A stretch of 64,000 bases of DNA from Tenacibaculum jejuense. GTDB lineage: Bacteria > Bacteroidota > Bacteroidia > Flavobacteriales > Flavobacteriaceae. The stretch lies in assembly GCF_900198195.1 (NCBI RefSeq), contig NZ_LT899436.1:3810001-3874000 (forward strand), read 5' to 3'. Below the pieces are notes generated by a model. The model was not told where the DNA came from. It saw nothing but the letters and a program-made list of their open reading frames with translations, and made no database searches. Position 1 is the stretch's first letter, and every line of letters starts with the position of its first letter. Shown here one piece after another: positions 9,387-19,484 of the stretch. The position numbers were made by a program, and so were the translations under genes.

Positions 9387-9408
9387 CTTTATTAAGCACT
9401 AAATATAC

Positions 9409-9714
9409 TTATACTTTGATCTCTACCTCAACTCCACTAGGTAACTCAAGCTTCATTAAAGCATCAATAGTCTTAGAAGAAGAACTATAAATGTCTAATA
9501 AACGCTTGTAAGCAGATAATTGAAATTGCTCTCTCGATTTTTTGTTTACGTGTGGTGAACGTAATACTGTAAAAATCTTTTTATGAGTTGGTAAAGGGAT
9601 TGGTCCGTTTACTACCGCTCCTGTACTTTTTACTGTCTTAACGATTTTCTCAGCTGATTTATCAACTAAATTATAATCGTAAGATTTTAATTTTATTCTA
9701 ATTTTTTGACTCAT
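9409..9714 (-). CDS. rpsJ: Small ribosomal subunit protein S10
   Basis: At 101 residues it has the family length. S10 is a 30S-head protein that also takes part in NusB-dependent antitermination. [21 protein letters not shown] and [20 protein letters not shown] are typical. It lies 5 nt after fusA and is cut off from rplC by a terminator and a 458-nt gap, so it belongs to the str operon here. Confidence 0.98.
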   Translation of the reverse strand: MSQKIRIKLKSYDYNLVDKSAEKIVKTVKSTGAVVNGPIPLPTHKKIFTVLRSPHVNKKSREQFQLSAYKRLLDIYSSSSKTIDALMKLELPSGVEVEIKV

Positions 9715-9719
9715 CTTAA

Positions 9720-11837
9720 TTAACCTTTTGCATTAGCGATAACTTCTTCTGAAATATTAGAAGGAGTTTCAGCATAGTGTGAAAATTCCATTGTAGAAGT
9801 TGCTCTACCAGAAGACATAGTTCTTAAAGCTGTTACATAACCGAACATTTCAGATAACGGCACAGTAGCTTTTACAACTTTTGAACCTGCTCTATCAGAC
9901 ATATCTGATACTTGTCCACGTCTTCTATTTAAATCTCCTACGATATCTCCCATGTTTTCCTCAGGAGTTAACACTTCTAACTTCATTATAGGCTCCATAA
10001 TCTTAGCTTTTGCAGCTTTTGCAGCAGCTTTGTAACCCATTTTAGCAGCTAGTTCGAATGATAATTGATCAGAATCTACAGGGTGGAAAGATCCATCTAT
10101 TAAAGTCACCTTCATCGAATCCATCTCGTATCCTGCTAAAGGACCATTCTTCATTGCTTCTTTGAAACCTTTCTCTACTGAAGGAACAAATTCTTTAGGT
10201 ACGTTTCCTCCTTTTATAACAGATTCGAAAACTAAACCTTGAGTTCCTTCTTCAGCTGGCTCCATTTTAAATACGATATCAGCAAACTTACCACGTCCAC
10301 CAGATTGTTTTTTATAAACTTCTCTGTGTTCTGCAGCAGCTGTGATAGCTTCTTTATATTCTACCTGAGGTTGCCCCTCATTAACTTCTACTTTAAACTC
10401 ACGCTTTAAACGATCTACAATAATATCTAAGTGTAACTCACCCATTCCAGATATAATAGTTTGACCTGAAGCTTCATCTGTTCTTACTGTAAACGTTGGA
10501 TCTTCTTCAGCTAATTTACCTAAAGCTAATCCTAATTTATCTACATCTGCTTTAGTTTTAGGCTCTACCGCGATACCGATTACTGGATCAGGGAAGTCCA
10601 TAGATTCTAAAACGATTGGATTCTTCTCATCTGATAATGTATCACCAGTTTTGATAGATTTAAATCCTACAGCAGCTCCAATATCTCCAGCTTCAATAAA
10701 CTCAATTGCATTTTGCTTGTTAGAGTGCATTTGGTAGATACGTGAAATACGCTCTTTTTTACCTGAACGGTTATTTAAAACATAAGAACCTGCATCTAAA
10801 CGACCAGAATAAGCACGGAAGAAAGCTAAACGACCTACGAAAGGATCTGTAGCAATTTTAAATGCTAATGCTGAGAAAGGCTCTTTTGCATCTGGCTTAC
10901 GAGTAATTTCATCACCTGTATTTGGATCAGTTCCTACAATAGCATCTTTATCTACTGGTGAAGGTAAATAACGACATACTGCATCTAATAAAAACTGAAC
11001 TCCTTTATTTTTAAACGCCGATCCACAAATCATAGGAATGATAGACATATCCATTACAGCAGCACGAAGAGCAGCATGCACTTCTTCTTCTGTAATAGAA
11101 TTTTCATCTTCCATGAATTTCTCTAAAAGATTTTCATCGTAAGCTGCAACTTCCTCTATAAGTTTACCTCTTAATTCTGCTGCTTCTTCTTTTAAATCTT
11201 CTGGAATATCGATAACATCAAAAGTAGATCCTTGAGTTTCATCATGCCATACAATAGCACGGTTCTTTACTAAATCTACAATACCTTTAAAATCAGCTTC
11301 ATCACCAATATTCATTACAATTGGCACTGCATTAGAACCTAACATATCTTTAACCTGCTGACACACTGCCATAAAGTTAGACCCCTGACGATCCATTTTG
11401 TTTACAAAACCGATACGAGGTACTTTATAGTTATCAGCTAAACGCCAGTTAGTTTCTGACTGAGGCTCAACACCATCAACTGCAGAGAATAAGAATACTA
11501 AACCATCTAATACACGTAAAGAACGGTTTACCTCTACTGTAAAGTCAACGTGACCTGGAGTATCAATGATATTGAAGTGATAACCTTTTGTATCTGAAAC
11601 TGCTTTTCCATTTTCAGTTGGGAAGTTCCATGTACAAGTAGTTGCAGCCGAAGTAATTGTAATACCTCTTTCTTGCTCTTGTTCCATCCAGTCCATTGTA
11701 GCAGCACCATCATGTACTTCTCCAATTTTGTGAGAAACTCCTGTGTAATAAAGGATACGTTCTGTTGTTGTAGTTTTACCTGCATCAATGTGAGCGGCAA
11801 TACCAATGTTTCGCGTGAATTTTAAATCTCTAGCCAT
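9720..11837 (-). CDS. fusA: Translation elongation factor G
   Basis: This 705-residue GTPase drives tRNA-mRNA translocation. It has a P-loop [12 protein letters not shown] at residues 15-26, the switch region [18 protein letters not shown] and NKMDRQG, followed by the usual five-domain layout. It lies 5 nt downstream of rpsG. tuf does not follow; rpsJ takes its place. Confidence 0.98.
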   Translation of the reverse strand: MARDLKFTRNIGIAAHIDAGKTTTTERILYYTGVSHKIGEVHDGAATMDWMEQEQERGITITSAATTCTWNFPTENGKAVSDTKGYHFNIIDTPGHVDFTVEVNRSLRVLDGLVFLFSAVDGVEPQSETNWRLADNYKVPRIGFVNKMDRQGSNFMAVCQQVKDMLGSNAVPIVMNIGDEADFKGIVDLVKNRAIVWHDETQGSTFDVIDIPEDLKEEAAELRGKLIEEVAAYDENLLEKFMEDENSITEEEVHAALRAAVMDMSIIPMICGSAFKNKGVQFLLDAVCRYLPSPVDKDAIVGTDPNTGDEITRKPDAKEPFSALAFKIATDPFVGRLAFFRAYSGRLDAGSYVLNNRSGKKERISRIYQMHSNKQNAIEFIEAGDIGAAVGFKSIKTGDTLSDEKNPIVLESMDFPDPVIGIAVEPKTKADVDKLGLALGKLAEEDPTFTVRTDEASGQTIISGMGELHLDIIVDRLKREFKVEVNEGQPQVEYKEAITAAAEHREVYKKQSGGRGKFADIVFKMEPAEEGTQGLVFESVIKGGNVPKEFVPSVEKGFKEAMKNGPLAGYEMDSMKVTLIDGSFHPVDSDQLSFELAAKMGYKAAAKAAKAKIMEPIMKLEVLTPEENMGDIVGDLNRRRGQVSDMSDRAGSKVVKATVPLSEMFGYVTALRTMSSGRATSTMEFSHYAETPSNISEEVIANAKG

Positions 11838-11842
11838 TTTTA

Positions 11843-12319
11843 TTAAAATCTAAAGTGTGAGAATGCCTTGTTAGCTTCAGCCATCTTGTGAGTATCAACT
11901 CTCTTTTTAACTGCAGCTCCTTCTTCTTTAGCTGCTGCTAAAATCTCAGCTGCTAAACGTTGTGCCATAGTTTTTTCATTACGCTTACGTGCATAACTTA
12001 TCATCCACTTGATCGCCATTGACACTTTACGATCTGGTCGGATTTGCATTGGTATTTGGAATGTAGCACCTCCCACACGACGTGAACGAACTTCTACGTG
12101 AGGCATTACATTTGACAAACCATCTTTCCATACTTCTAAAGCTGACTTTTCTTCGTCAGTTTTCTTTTGGTCTACGATATCAATTGCATCGTAAAACACT
12201 TTGAACGCTACAGATTTTTTACCATCCCACATTAAGTTGTTTACAAAACGTGTTACTAATTGATCATTAAATCTTGGATCTGGTAATAAAATCCTTTTTT
12301 TCGCTCTTCTTTTTCTCAT
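11843..12319 (-). CDS. rpsG: Small ribosomal subunit protein S7
   Basis: This 158-residue 16S rRNA-binding protein nucleates assembly of the 30S head. [20 protein letters not shown] at the start and [20 protein letters not shown] are diagnostic. It lies between rpsL (29-nt gap) and fusA (5-nt gap). Confidence 0.98.
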   Translation of the reverse strand: MRKRRAKKRILLPDPRFNDQLVTRFVNNLMWDGKKSVAFKVFYDAIDIVDQKKTDEEKSALEVWKDGLSNVMPHVEVRSRRVGGATFQIPMQIRPDRKVSMAIKWMISYARKRNEKTMAQRLAAEILAAAKEEGAAVKKRVDTHKMAEANKAFSHFRF

Positions 12320-12348
12320 GTCTTTACATTAAAAAAGTTACTGAATAA

Positions 12349-12729
12349 TTACTTTTTGTCTTTAGGGCGTTTTGCTCCATATTTAGATCTACGTTGAGTT
12401 CTTCCTTCAACACCTGCAGTATCTAATGCACCACGTACGATGTGATATTTAACCCCTGGTAAATCTTTTACCCTTCCACCTCTAACTAATACTATCGAGT
12501 GCTCTTGTAGGTTGTGCCCTTCTCCTGGGATATACGCGTTGATCTCATTACCATTTGTTAATCTAACACGAGCTACTTTACGCATAGCTGAGTTAGGTTT
12601 TTTTGGTGTTGTAGTGTATACACGCGTACAAACTCCACGTCTTTGAGGACATGCCGTCAATGCAGCCGATTTACTCTTCTTAGTTATTTTGGTTCTTCCT
12701 TTACGAACTAATTGTTGAATAGTTGGCAT
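12349..12729 (-). CDS. rpsL: Small ribosomal subunit protein S12
   Basis: This 126-residue decoding-centre protein contains [22 protein letters not shown] and [17 protein letters not shown]. The lysines of PKKP and GRVKD, where streptomycin-resistance substitutions occur, are wild type. It is the first gene of the str operon, with a clear promoter at 12792-12822. Confidence 0.98.
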   Translation of the reverse strand: MPTIQQLVRKGRTKITKKSKSAALTACPQRRGVCTRVYTTTPKKPNSAMRKVARVRLTNGNEINAYIPGEGHNLQEHSIVLVRGGRVKDLPGVKYHIVRGALDTAGVEGRTQRRSKYGAKRPKDKK

Positions 12730-12791
12730 ACTAATTAATTACTTGTTTTCGTTTGTACTTATTAATATTAATCTCTATTTTTAAGAGTGTG

Positions 12792-12822
12792 CAAATGTAC
12801 GATTAATTTCTAATTATTCAAA
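12792..12822 (-). promoter_or_regulatory. Promoter of the rpsL-rpsJ operon
   Basis: TTTG at 12822-12819, a 19-nt spacer and TACATTTG at 12799-12792 form an exact Bacteroidetes consensus promoter. Transcription would start about 55 nt before rpsL. Confidence 0.8.
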
Positions 12823-12906
12823 TATCAGCAAGTTATTTTTACATCAACACAATAAAAGATGGGGAATCTACTGATTTTAATATACTTTAGCATTTAATTT
12901 TAAATT

Positions 12907-14538
12907 GTGAAGCAAACACTATTTTTACTAGCATACATACTACTTGTAATCAATTCATTTGTTTTTTCTCAGGAACAAGAATTTAAATTTGTTTTTAGAA
13001 ATGCTTCAGAAGAAAAATACATCCAACTCAACAAACTCAATCAAATAAAATCGAATAAGTCATTCAAAAAAACTTTAGATTCGATTTCTTATGCATTAAA
13101 ATTAAAAGGATATTTCTACAACCAAATTGATTCTATTGTAGACAATAAAAAACAAAAACTTGTTTACCTCTATTTCGGAAAGAAAATTGATTCTGTAATC
13201 ATAACTATACCTGACACCAACCCCACTTACTCAAATACCAGAAAAGAAATCCGCACTGAAGAACTACCTGAAGTTTTAAAAAAAATCAATTCAAGACTTG
13301 AATCACAAGGTAGACCTTTCTCCAAATCTCATTTAGAAGAAATCAAACTAATAGACAATAAAATTTACGCCACCTTAAATATTAAAGAATCCAAAAAAAG
13401 AACTCTTGATAAGATTTTAATCAAAGGATATGATAAATTCCCAAAATCCTACCTAAAGCATTTCGTAAAAGTAAAACCGAAATCAATGATCAATAAAAAC
13501 TTAATAGAACAAATATCAAATAGGATTAATGCAATTCCTTTTATAAAACAAAAAAAAGAACCAGAACTTTTATTCAGCAAGGATTCTACACTACTATATA
13601 TATATGTAGAAAAAACAAAAAACAGCAATTTTGACGGTCTGATAAATTTCAACTCAGAAAATTCTGATAATATAGAAATCAACGGAAACGTAAATTTAGA
13701 ATTAAACAACCTATTAAACACAGGAGAACAACTACATTTGAACTGGAATGCCAACGGTAATGACAGACAAAATTTGATTTTAAAAAGTTCGATTCCTTAT
13801 CTTTTCAATTCAGCTATTTCTAATGAAAGCTCTTTTGAAATATATCGCCAAGACAGTACATTTTTAAATTCTAACTTTAAAACCTCTTTCTTGTATGACA
13901 TTAATAGCAGAATAAAGGCAGGAATTCAATTTGAGAATCAAGACTCAAATGAAACTTCTACAACTAACCTTAATACGCCTGATTTTTCTTCATATTTTGT
14001 TGGATTAAATTTCTCATACCGAAGTCTAAAATTAGACAAATATTTTCTTCCAAAATTATTTTTCCATTTTACTCCACTTTATGGACAAAGAGACATTAAC
14101 AACGATTCTTCTAACCAAATAAAAACTGAAATAATAGCAGGCCTCACATTTGACCTAAATAACAGAAGCTCGATAGCTTTAAAAAATCACACAGGATTAC
14201 TTTTTTCTCCCAATTTTTTCCTTAATGAATTATATCGAATTGGAGGAATTAATTCTATTAGAGGATTTGACCCGCAGAGTATCTTCGCTAAAAAATTCAC
14301 TTTCCTAAATACAGAATACCGATTTTCAACATCTAAAGACTCATTCTTATACAGTATTGTTGATCCCGGATACTTTCAAGATATTAAAAACAACAATCTT
14401 TTTGTATTAGGTTACGGAATTGGGTATGCTTTCAAAAGAAGAAACTCCTTAATTAATCTATCTATTTCTAGCGGAATTTCAAAGATTCGCAATAATACAC
14501 CTTTAAATTTATCAATCATTTTCAAAAACTACTTCTAA
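12907..14538 (+). CDS. Omp85-family outer-membrane protein (BamA/TamA-like)
   Basis: This 543-residue protein has a signal peptide (LAYILLVINSFVFSQ), POTRA-like alpha/beta segments to about residue 230, and a beta-barrel. The barrel contains the Omp85 hallmark RIGGINSIRGFDPQSIF at about residues 445-460 and ends in an aromatic residue (FKNYF). It is shorter than BamA, so it is more likely a TamA-like or surface-antigen-type paralog in outer-membrane protein or lipid assembly. It starts with GTG at 12907; no better ATG is in frame. It is divergent from rpsL. Confidence 0.8.
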   Translation: MKQTLFLLAYILLVINSFVFSQEQEFKFVFRNASEEKYIQLNKLNQIKSNKSFKKTLDSISYALKLKGYFYNQIDSIVDNKKQKLVYLYFGKKIDSVIITIPDTNPTYSNTRKEIRTEELPEVLKKINSRLESQGRPFSKSHLEEIKLIDNKIYATLNIKESKKRTLDKILIKGYDKFPKSYLKHFVKVKPKSMINKNLIEQISNRINAIPFIKQKKEPELLFSKDSTLLYIYVEKTKNSNFDGLINFNSENSDNIEINGNVNLELNNLLNTGEQLHLNWNANGNDRQNLILKSSIPYLFNSAISNESSFEIYRQDSTFLNSNFKTSFLYDINSRIKAGIQFENQDSNETSTTNLNTPDFSSYFVGLNFSYRSLKLDKYFLPKLFFHFTPLYGQRDINNDSSNQIKTEIIAGLTFDLNNRSSIALKNHTGLLFSPNFFLNELYRIGGINSIRGFDPQSIFAKKFTFLNTEYRFSTSKDSFLYSIVDPGYFQDIKNNNLFVLGYGIGYAFKRRNSLINLSISSGISKIRNNTPLNLSIIFKNYF

Positions 14539-14597
14539 AAAGAAAACTTCACTTATTTTAACACCTACGGTAAGCTATTTACATTTTATTAACTCTT

Positions 14598-14633
14598 TTT
14601 GTTGTTTTTTTAAGTTTAATTTAAGATTTTAGC
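14598..14633 (+). promoter_or_regulatory. Putative promoter of first SusC operon
   Basis: TTTG (14598-14601), a 20-nt spacer and TAAGATTTTAGC (14622-14633). The 13-nt block TTAAGATTTTAGC recurs upstream of the second SusC gene at 24187-24199, which supports a shared element even though the -7 box departs from TAnnTTTG. Confidence 0.5.
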
Positions 14634-14658
14634 ACACATTAATTCAAATAATTACATA

Positions 14659-17600
14659 ATGAAAACAAAATTTAATGGAATTTTGACGCTGATTCTGGCG
14701 TTGCTTGTGCATGTTTCCTATGCACAAGACAAGACTATTTCCGGTAAGGTTACAGATGGTTCTGAACCACTACCAGGAGTTAGTGTTATTAAAAAAGGAA
14801 CTAAAATAGGAACTGAGACAGACTTTGATGGTAAGTATGTTATTAAGGCCAAAACTGGTGATGTTCTTGTTTTCAGTTTTGTTGGTATGAAATCTATTGA
14901 AAAAGTAGTTGGTAGTGGAAGCACTGTTAATGCTATTTTAAGCGAAGACTCAAGTGTTTTAGATGAAGTTGTAGTAACTGGGGTAGCTACAGGAACTTCT
15001 AGAAAAAAATTAGGGGTTAGTGTTTCTTCTGTAAATGCAGAGAAATTAGCTGACTTAGGTACACCTTCTGTAGAACAAGCTTTACAAGGTAAAGTAGCAG
15101 GAGCTATTATCCAGTCTAATTCAGGTCAACCTGGTCAACAACAAGATATCGTATTAAGATCTATTGCGAGTTTACAAGGAACTAATCCTCTTGTATTAAT
15201 TGATGGATTAGCTGTAGATACTGGAAGTTCATCTATTGGTGGTGCTTCTAACTTAAGTTCGCGTTTAGCTGATATTGATTTTTCTAACGTAGCTAGAGTC
15301 GAAGTTGTAACTGGTGCTTCTGGTGCTACAATTTACGGTGCACAGGGTGCGAATGGTGTAATTAACATCATCACTAAAAAAGGAAAATCAGGCGCTCCTA
15401 GAGTAACTTTAAATACTAGCGTTGGTTTTTCTAACGTAATCTCTAACGAAGACGCAAGAAGAACTCGTTTACATAGATATCAAACTGACACTAATGGTTT
15501 TTTAGTTGATGGTACTGGAACAAGAGTAACTCAATTAAATGCTGAATCACAGTTCTTACCTGTTGCAATCAATATAGTTGATGTTAACGGAACACAATTA
15601 GGTGCTGAAGGTATTAACAACATCCCTTATGCTGAACAAACTTTTGATGCAGTTGATGAATTATTTAATACTGCATTCAATACTACATATGGCGCTACTG
15701 TTTCTGGTGGTAGCGAAAACATCACTTATTTAGCTTCTGGTAGTAGAACTGAAAATGAAAGTGTTTTAATTAATGGAGACTATGTTAGATATAACTCTCG
15801 TTTAAAATTAGGTATTAAGTTATCTGATAAGTTAAACTTCGATACAAGAATTGATTATATTTCAAGTAGAAACACAACTGGTACAGACACTGACGCAGCT
15901 GCTGATAATAACTTAATCAATGGTGTATATCAAAATTTACCTCACGTAAATTTAAATGTAAGAAATTCTGATGGAGACTTAGTAGTTGCTCCTGATGCTA
16001 CTGATCCTAACTCTACTAACCCGTTTTTCTTTAGAGATGCTCAAGTTAGACAAGATGAGATTAGCAGAACAATTACGAATTTCACTTTAAATTATGATCC
16101 ATTTGATTTCTTAAATGTTAATTTAAAGTATGGTTTTGATACGTATAGTCAAACTTTCAACTTTTTCCAGAATAGAGAAGATGATCACCAACAAGCTGAT
16201 CAAATCACTAATAATTCTGGTATCTTAACTGAGACTAACACAAACTTCTTTTTCCAAAACTTATTAGCAAATGCTAACTTAAAATTTGAATTAAAAGAAG
16301 GTTTACCTTTAGAATCTACAACATCAATTACATTTGACTGGAGAGATGAAGAAGCTTCTTCTACTTCTGTTCAAGGTACAGATAACCCTTTTACTGGTTT
16401 TGGATCATTTACAATAAACCAAAGTAAAACTAAAACATTAAACTCTATTGGTAACGCTACTTTTGTTCCATTTAGAACTTATGGTATTTTAGTAAACCAA
16501 AAATTAGACTTTTATGACGGTTTATTCGGAATCGGTGGTGGTTTCAGAAGTGACGTATCTAGTAGATTTGGTAATGATGTAACTGGAACTTTTGGAAGAT
16601 TCAATGGATATTTCAACATTGCTGATGTTATTGAAAGTGATCCTTTACAACAACTTAAAATTAGAGCTGCATGGGGACAAGCTGGTATTCAGCCTCCGTT
16701 TGGTAGTAACTTAGAAGCTTTTGACGTTGTTACTATTGGTAACGAAGCTCCTATTTTTAGTCAAACAACTATAGGTAACACAAGTTTAGCTCCTGCTGTT
16801 AATACAGAATTAGAAGTTGGTCTTGACTACAGTATTAAGACTAACAACAAGAACTGGTTCACAAATCTTAGAGGTAGTGTAAACTACTTTACTAACGAAA
16901 CTGAAGGTGCAATCTCTATTGCTGAGTTAGCTCCATCGACAGGTGCTCCTCAAATTAGAACTAATGCTTATGATTTATCAAGTGATGGTTTCGACTTCAG
17001 TTTAGACCTTGGTGTTTATGAAAGCGATAACTTTAGCTGGAATTTCGGAACAAGATTCACAAAATCTACAACTGTTTTAGATCGTATAGCTAATGGTCAA
17101 GCATTGGTTGTAGGAGATTTCTTTACTTTAGAAGAAGGTCAAGAAATTGGTTCTTTCTCTGTGTTTGATATTGTAAGAAGTATTGACCAAGAGGATTCTC
17201 AAGGAAACTTAATCATTCCTGCTGCAGATGCTAATAACTTTACTGTTGCTAGCACAGGTTATGTTGTAAATAAAAACACTGGTAAGCCAGTATTCACGCA
17301 AGAGAAAACTGCTGGAGGTAGTACTCAACCAGACTTTGTTATGTCTTTCTTTAATGATTTCAAAATCAATAAATTCTTCGAAATTTCTACTCAAGTAGAT
17401 TGGTTCCAAGGAATGGATGTTTATAACAGAGCAAAACAATGGTTATATAACAATGGTTTACACCAAGAAACTTCTGTACCTGTAACTATCGAAGACCCAA
17501 GTGGAGTAGATAGAACTGGAGCTTTCGTATCTTACTACACTGGTTTATATAACACAAACGTACCAACATCTCACTTTATTGAAGATGCTTCATTTATTAG

Positions 17601-17829
17601 ATTACGTAATGTAAGTTTCAAATTTAAATTAAACGATTTAGTTAAATTTAAGAATGTACAAGATATTACATTAACATTATCTGGTAGAAACTTAGTTACA
17701 ATTACTGACTATACTGGTTTAGATCCTGAAGCTGCGAGAAATTTTGGAAATCCATTCCAAAGAGGTTTTGATGAATTTACTCATCCAAACACTAAGAGTT
17801 ATAATTTAGGTTTAAAAGTAACTTTCTAA
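14659..17829 (+). CDS. SusC/RagA-family TonB-dependent receptor
   Basis: This 1056-residue outer-membrane nutrient importer has a signal peptide to about residue 22 (LVHVSYAQ) and a carboxypeptidase-regulatory-like domain at about 26-95 (LPGVSVIKKGT..TDFDGKY). A TonB-box-like EVVVTG lies at about 104-109, then a plug (VLIDGLAVD, INIITKKG) and a 22-stranded barrel. It is 13 nt upstream of its SusD partner. No glycoside hydrolase lies nearby, so the substrate cannot be read from context. The leader and first 110 residues closely match the second SusC at 24226. Confidence 0.95.
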   Translation: MKTKFNGILTLILALLVHVSYAQDKTISGKVTDGSEPLPGVSVIKKGTKIGTETDFDGKYVIKAKTGDVLVFSFVGMKSIEKVVGSGSTVNAILSEDSSVLDEVVVTGVATGTSRKKLGVSVSSVNAEKLADLGTPSVEQALQGKVAGAIIQSNSGQPGQQQDIVLRSIASLQGTNPLVLIDGLAVDTGSSSIGGASNLSSRLADIDFSNVARVEVVTGASGATIYGAQGANGVINIITKKGKSGAPRVTLNTSVGFSNVISNEDARRTRLHRYQTDTNGFLVDGTGTRVTQLNAESQFLPVAINIVDVNGTQLGAEGINNIPYAEQTFDAVDELFNTAFNTTYGATVSGGSENITYLASGSRTENESVLINGDYVRYNSRLKLGIKLSDKLNFDTRIDYISSRNTTGTDTDAAADNNLINGVYQNLPHVNLNVRNSDGDLVVAPDATDPNSTNPFFFRDAQVRQDEISRTITNFTLNYDPFDFLNVNLKYGFDTYSQTFNFFQNREDDHQQADQITNNSGILTETNTNFFFQNLLANANLKFELKEGLPLESTTSITFDWRDEEASSTSVQGTDNPFTGFGSFTINQSKTKTLNSIGNATFVPFRTYGILVNQKLDFYDGLFGIGGGFRSDVSSRFGNDVTGTFGRFNGYFNIADVIESDPLQQLKIRAAWGQAGIQPPFGSNLEAFDVVTIGNEAPIFSQTTIGNTSLAPAVNTELEVGLDYSIKTNNKNWFTNLRGSVNYFTNETEGAISIAELAPSTGAPQIRTNAYDLSSDGFDFSLDLGVYESDNFSWNFGTRFTKSTTVLDRIANGQALVVGDFFTLEEGQEIGSFSVFDIVRSIDQEDSQGNLIIPAADANNFTVASTGYVVNKNTGKPVFTQEKTAGGSTQPDFVMSFFNDFKINKFFEISTQVDWFQGMDVYNRAKQWLYNNGLHQETSVPVTIEDPSGVDRTGAFVSYYTGLYNTNVPTSHFIEDASFIRLRNVSFKFKLNDLVKFKNVQDITLTLSGRNLVTITDYTGLDPEAARNFGNPFQRGFDEFTHPNTKSYNLGLKVTF

Positions 17830-17842
17830 AAAACTTAAAACG

Positions 17843-19411
17843 ATGAAAAAAATACAATTTAAAGCAATATTATTCCTATTGGTTTCAGGTATGATTATGT
17901 CTTGTCAAGATAATCTTTTAGAAACCAACATTGACCCAGTTAATCCAAATCTACCTGTTGCAGACGATTTAAAAATCCCTTCAACAATGTACTCTTTCGG
18001 ACAGGGTTTATACGAACCATTTAACTTTCCATATTTATGGTTTGGATATGGTTACCATGAAACAATGGGAGACAATTTAGTAATGCCTTGGGGTAACTTT
18101 GGAGGTAGATGGGTAAACCAAACATCTTCAATAGATTTAGACAACAATGTTCTTAATCCTCCTCCAGCAGGAATCACTATTCCTCCAACTCAGAGAATTA
18201 CTCCACCAGAAGGAGGCGATCAACCAGTTGAAATTAACATTAGAAATACAAGAGCTGCTGGATCAGATAACCCAACTCAATATGAATGGGCTTCAGGTTA
18301 TGATGCTATAGGACAAACCAACTTAATATTAAGTATTGCAGACGAAGTTGATGCTTCTCCAAGTGAAATAGCTGCTATCAAAGCATGGGCTTTATGGTGG
18401 AAAGCATATTCTTACAATAGAATTGGTTTATTATATGAAGAAGGTTTAATAGTAGATTCATTTGGTTCTACTAATAACAACTATGTTCCTAATACTGATA
18501 TTATTGCTGAATCTAACCGTTTATTAGGAGAGTTAGATACTGTAATTGCTGGTGTTACTAATATTGGAGAGTTTAACTCTGCTTTAGAAGCAATGCAATT
18601 AGATATCGTTGGCTTAGTATTAGATATCGCTTCTATGAGAGAAAATTCTAATACATTAAAAGCAAGAAACTTAGTTTATAGCACTAGTGTAACAGCTATG
18701 ACTTCTGCCGACTGGAATAATGTAATCACATGGTGTAACTCTGGAGTTTCTAGTAATGATAATGCTTTCATTATGAAATCTGAAGCTACATGGGTTAATG
18801 ACGCATGGTTACCTGGTAGAGTTACTGGATCTTGGTATTTCCCAAGCCCACGTTTAATTCAAGATATCAACATGGGAGATAACCGTTTAGATTTATATTT
18901 TGAGGCAGACGTTTTCCCTAACCCAAGAGGAAGAGGATGGCAATATGGTAGTAACTATTTCTGGAAAAGTGAAACTCCAATCGCTTCTACTACTCCAGGT
19001 AACGTTACTATGTATTATGCTGGAACATATGAAGAGAACCAATTATTCTTAGCTGAAGCTAAAGTTAGAACAGGAGACATTGAAGGTGGTCTAAGTAACT
19101 TAGACGCTGCAAGAACTTTCCAAAATTCAGGTTTACCTGCAACAGTAGGTACTGGATTAACTGAAGCACAAGCTTTAGAAGAAATTCGTAAAGAAAGAAG
19201 ATTAGGTCTAATCTTAAGGTCAGTAGCTTTCTATGACGCAAGACGTTATGGAATTGCATCTGGATCAAGAACAGGTGCTTGGGTAGTAGGTGTTACAGAC
19301 GGAACTTATACTCCTATATACAACAATGCAACTATCAACTATAATTATTTAGAGTATTGGCCAGTACCAGCTTTTGAAAGTGATTTCAACGCTCCTGGAA
19401 CTCAAAACTAA
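17843..19411 (+). CDS. SusD/RagB-family nutrient-binding lipoprotein
   Basis: This 522-residue protein has a lipoprotein signal ending in MIMSCQ (Cys21), which places it at the cell surface on top of the SusC at 14659. TPR-like helices and the late block EENQLFLAEAKVRTGD..ALEEIRKERRLGLILRS are typical of SusD proteins. A strong terminator follows, so the next gene is either expressed by read-through or has its own promoter. Confidence 0.92.
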   Translation: MKKIQFKAILFLLVSGMIMSCQDNLLETNIDPVNPNLPVADDLKIPSTMYSFGQGLYEPFNFPYLWFGYGYHETMGDNLVMPWGNFGGRWVNQTSSIDLDNNVLNPPPAGITIPPTQRITPPEGGDQPVEINIRNTRAAGSDNPTQYEWASGYDAIGQTNLILSIADEVDASPSEIAAIKAWALWWKAYSYNRIGLLYEEGLIVDSFGSTNNNYVPNTDIIAESNRLLGELDTVIAGVTNIGEFNSALEAMQLDIVGLVLDIASMRENSNTLKARNLVYSTSVTAMTSADWNNVITWCNSGVSSNDNAFIMKSEATWVNDAWLPGRVTGSWYFPSPRLIQDINMGDNRLDLYFEADVFPNPRGRGWQYGSNYFWKSETPIASTTPGNVTMYYAGTYEENQLFLAEAKVRTGDIEGGLSNLDAARTFQNSGLPATVGTGLTEAQALEEIRKERRLGLILRSVAFYDARRYGIASGSRTGAWVVGVTDGTYTPIYNNATINYNYLEYWPVPAFESDFNAPGTQN

Positions 19412-19428
19412 TTTAATATCAATAAGTT

Positions 19429-19459
19429 AATGGGGTTACTTTTGTAACCCCATTTTTTT
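19429..19459 (+). terminator. Rho-independent terminator after SusD
   Basis: AATGGGGTTAC (19429-19439), a TTTT loop and GTAACCCCATT (19444-19454) form an 11-bp perfect stem followed by T residues. It lies 26 nt before the next start codon. Confidence 0.9.
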
Positions 19460-19484
19460 GTTTAAAACATTTCTGGATTATAAA

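Noticed and set aside
11534..11806. 90-codon frame inside fusA
   Set aside because: It is an out-of-frame shadow on the same strand within the N-terminal GTPase part of EF-G.
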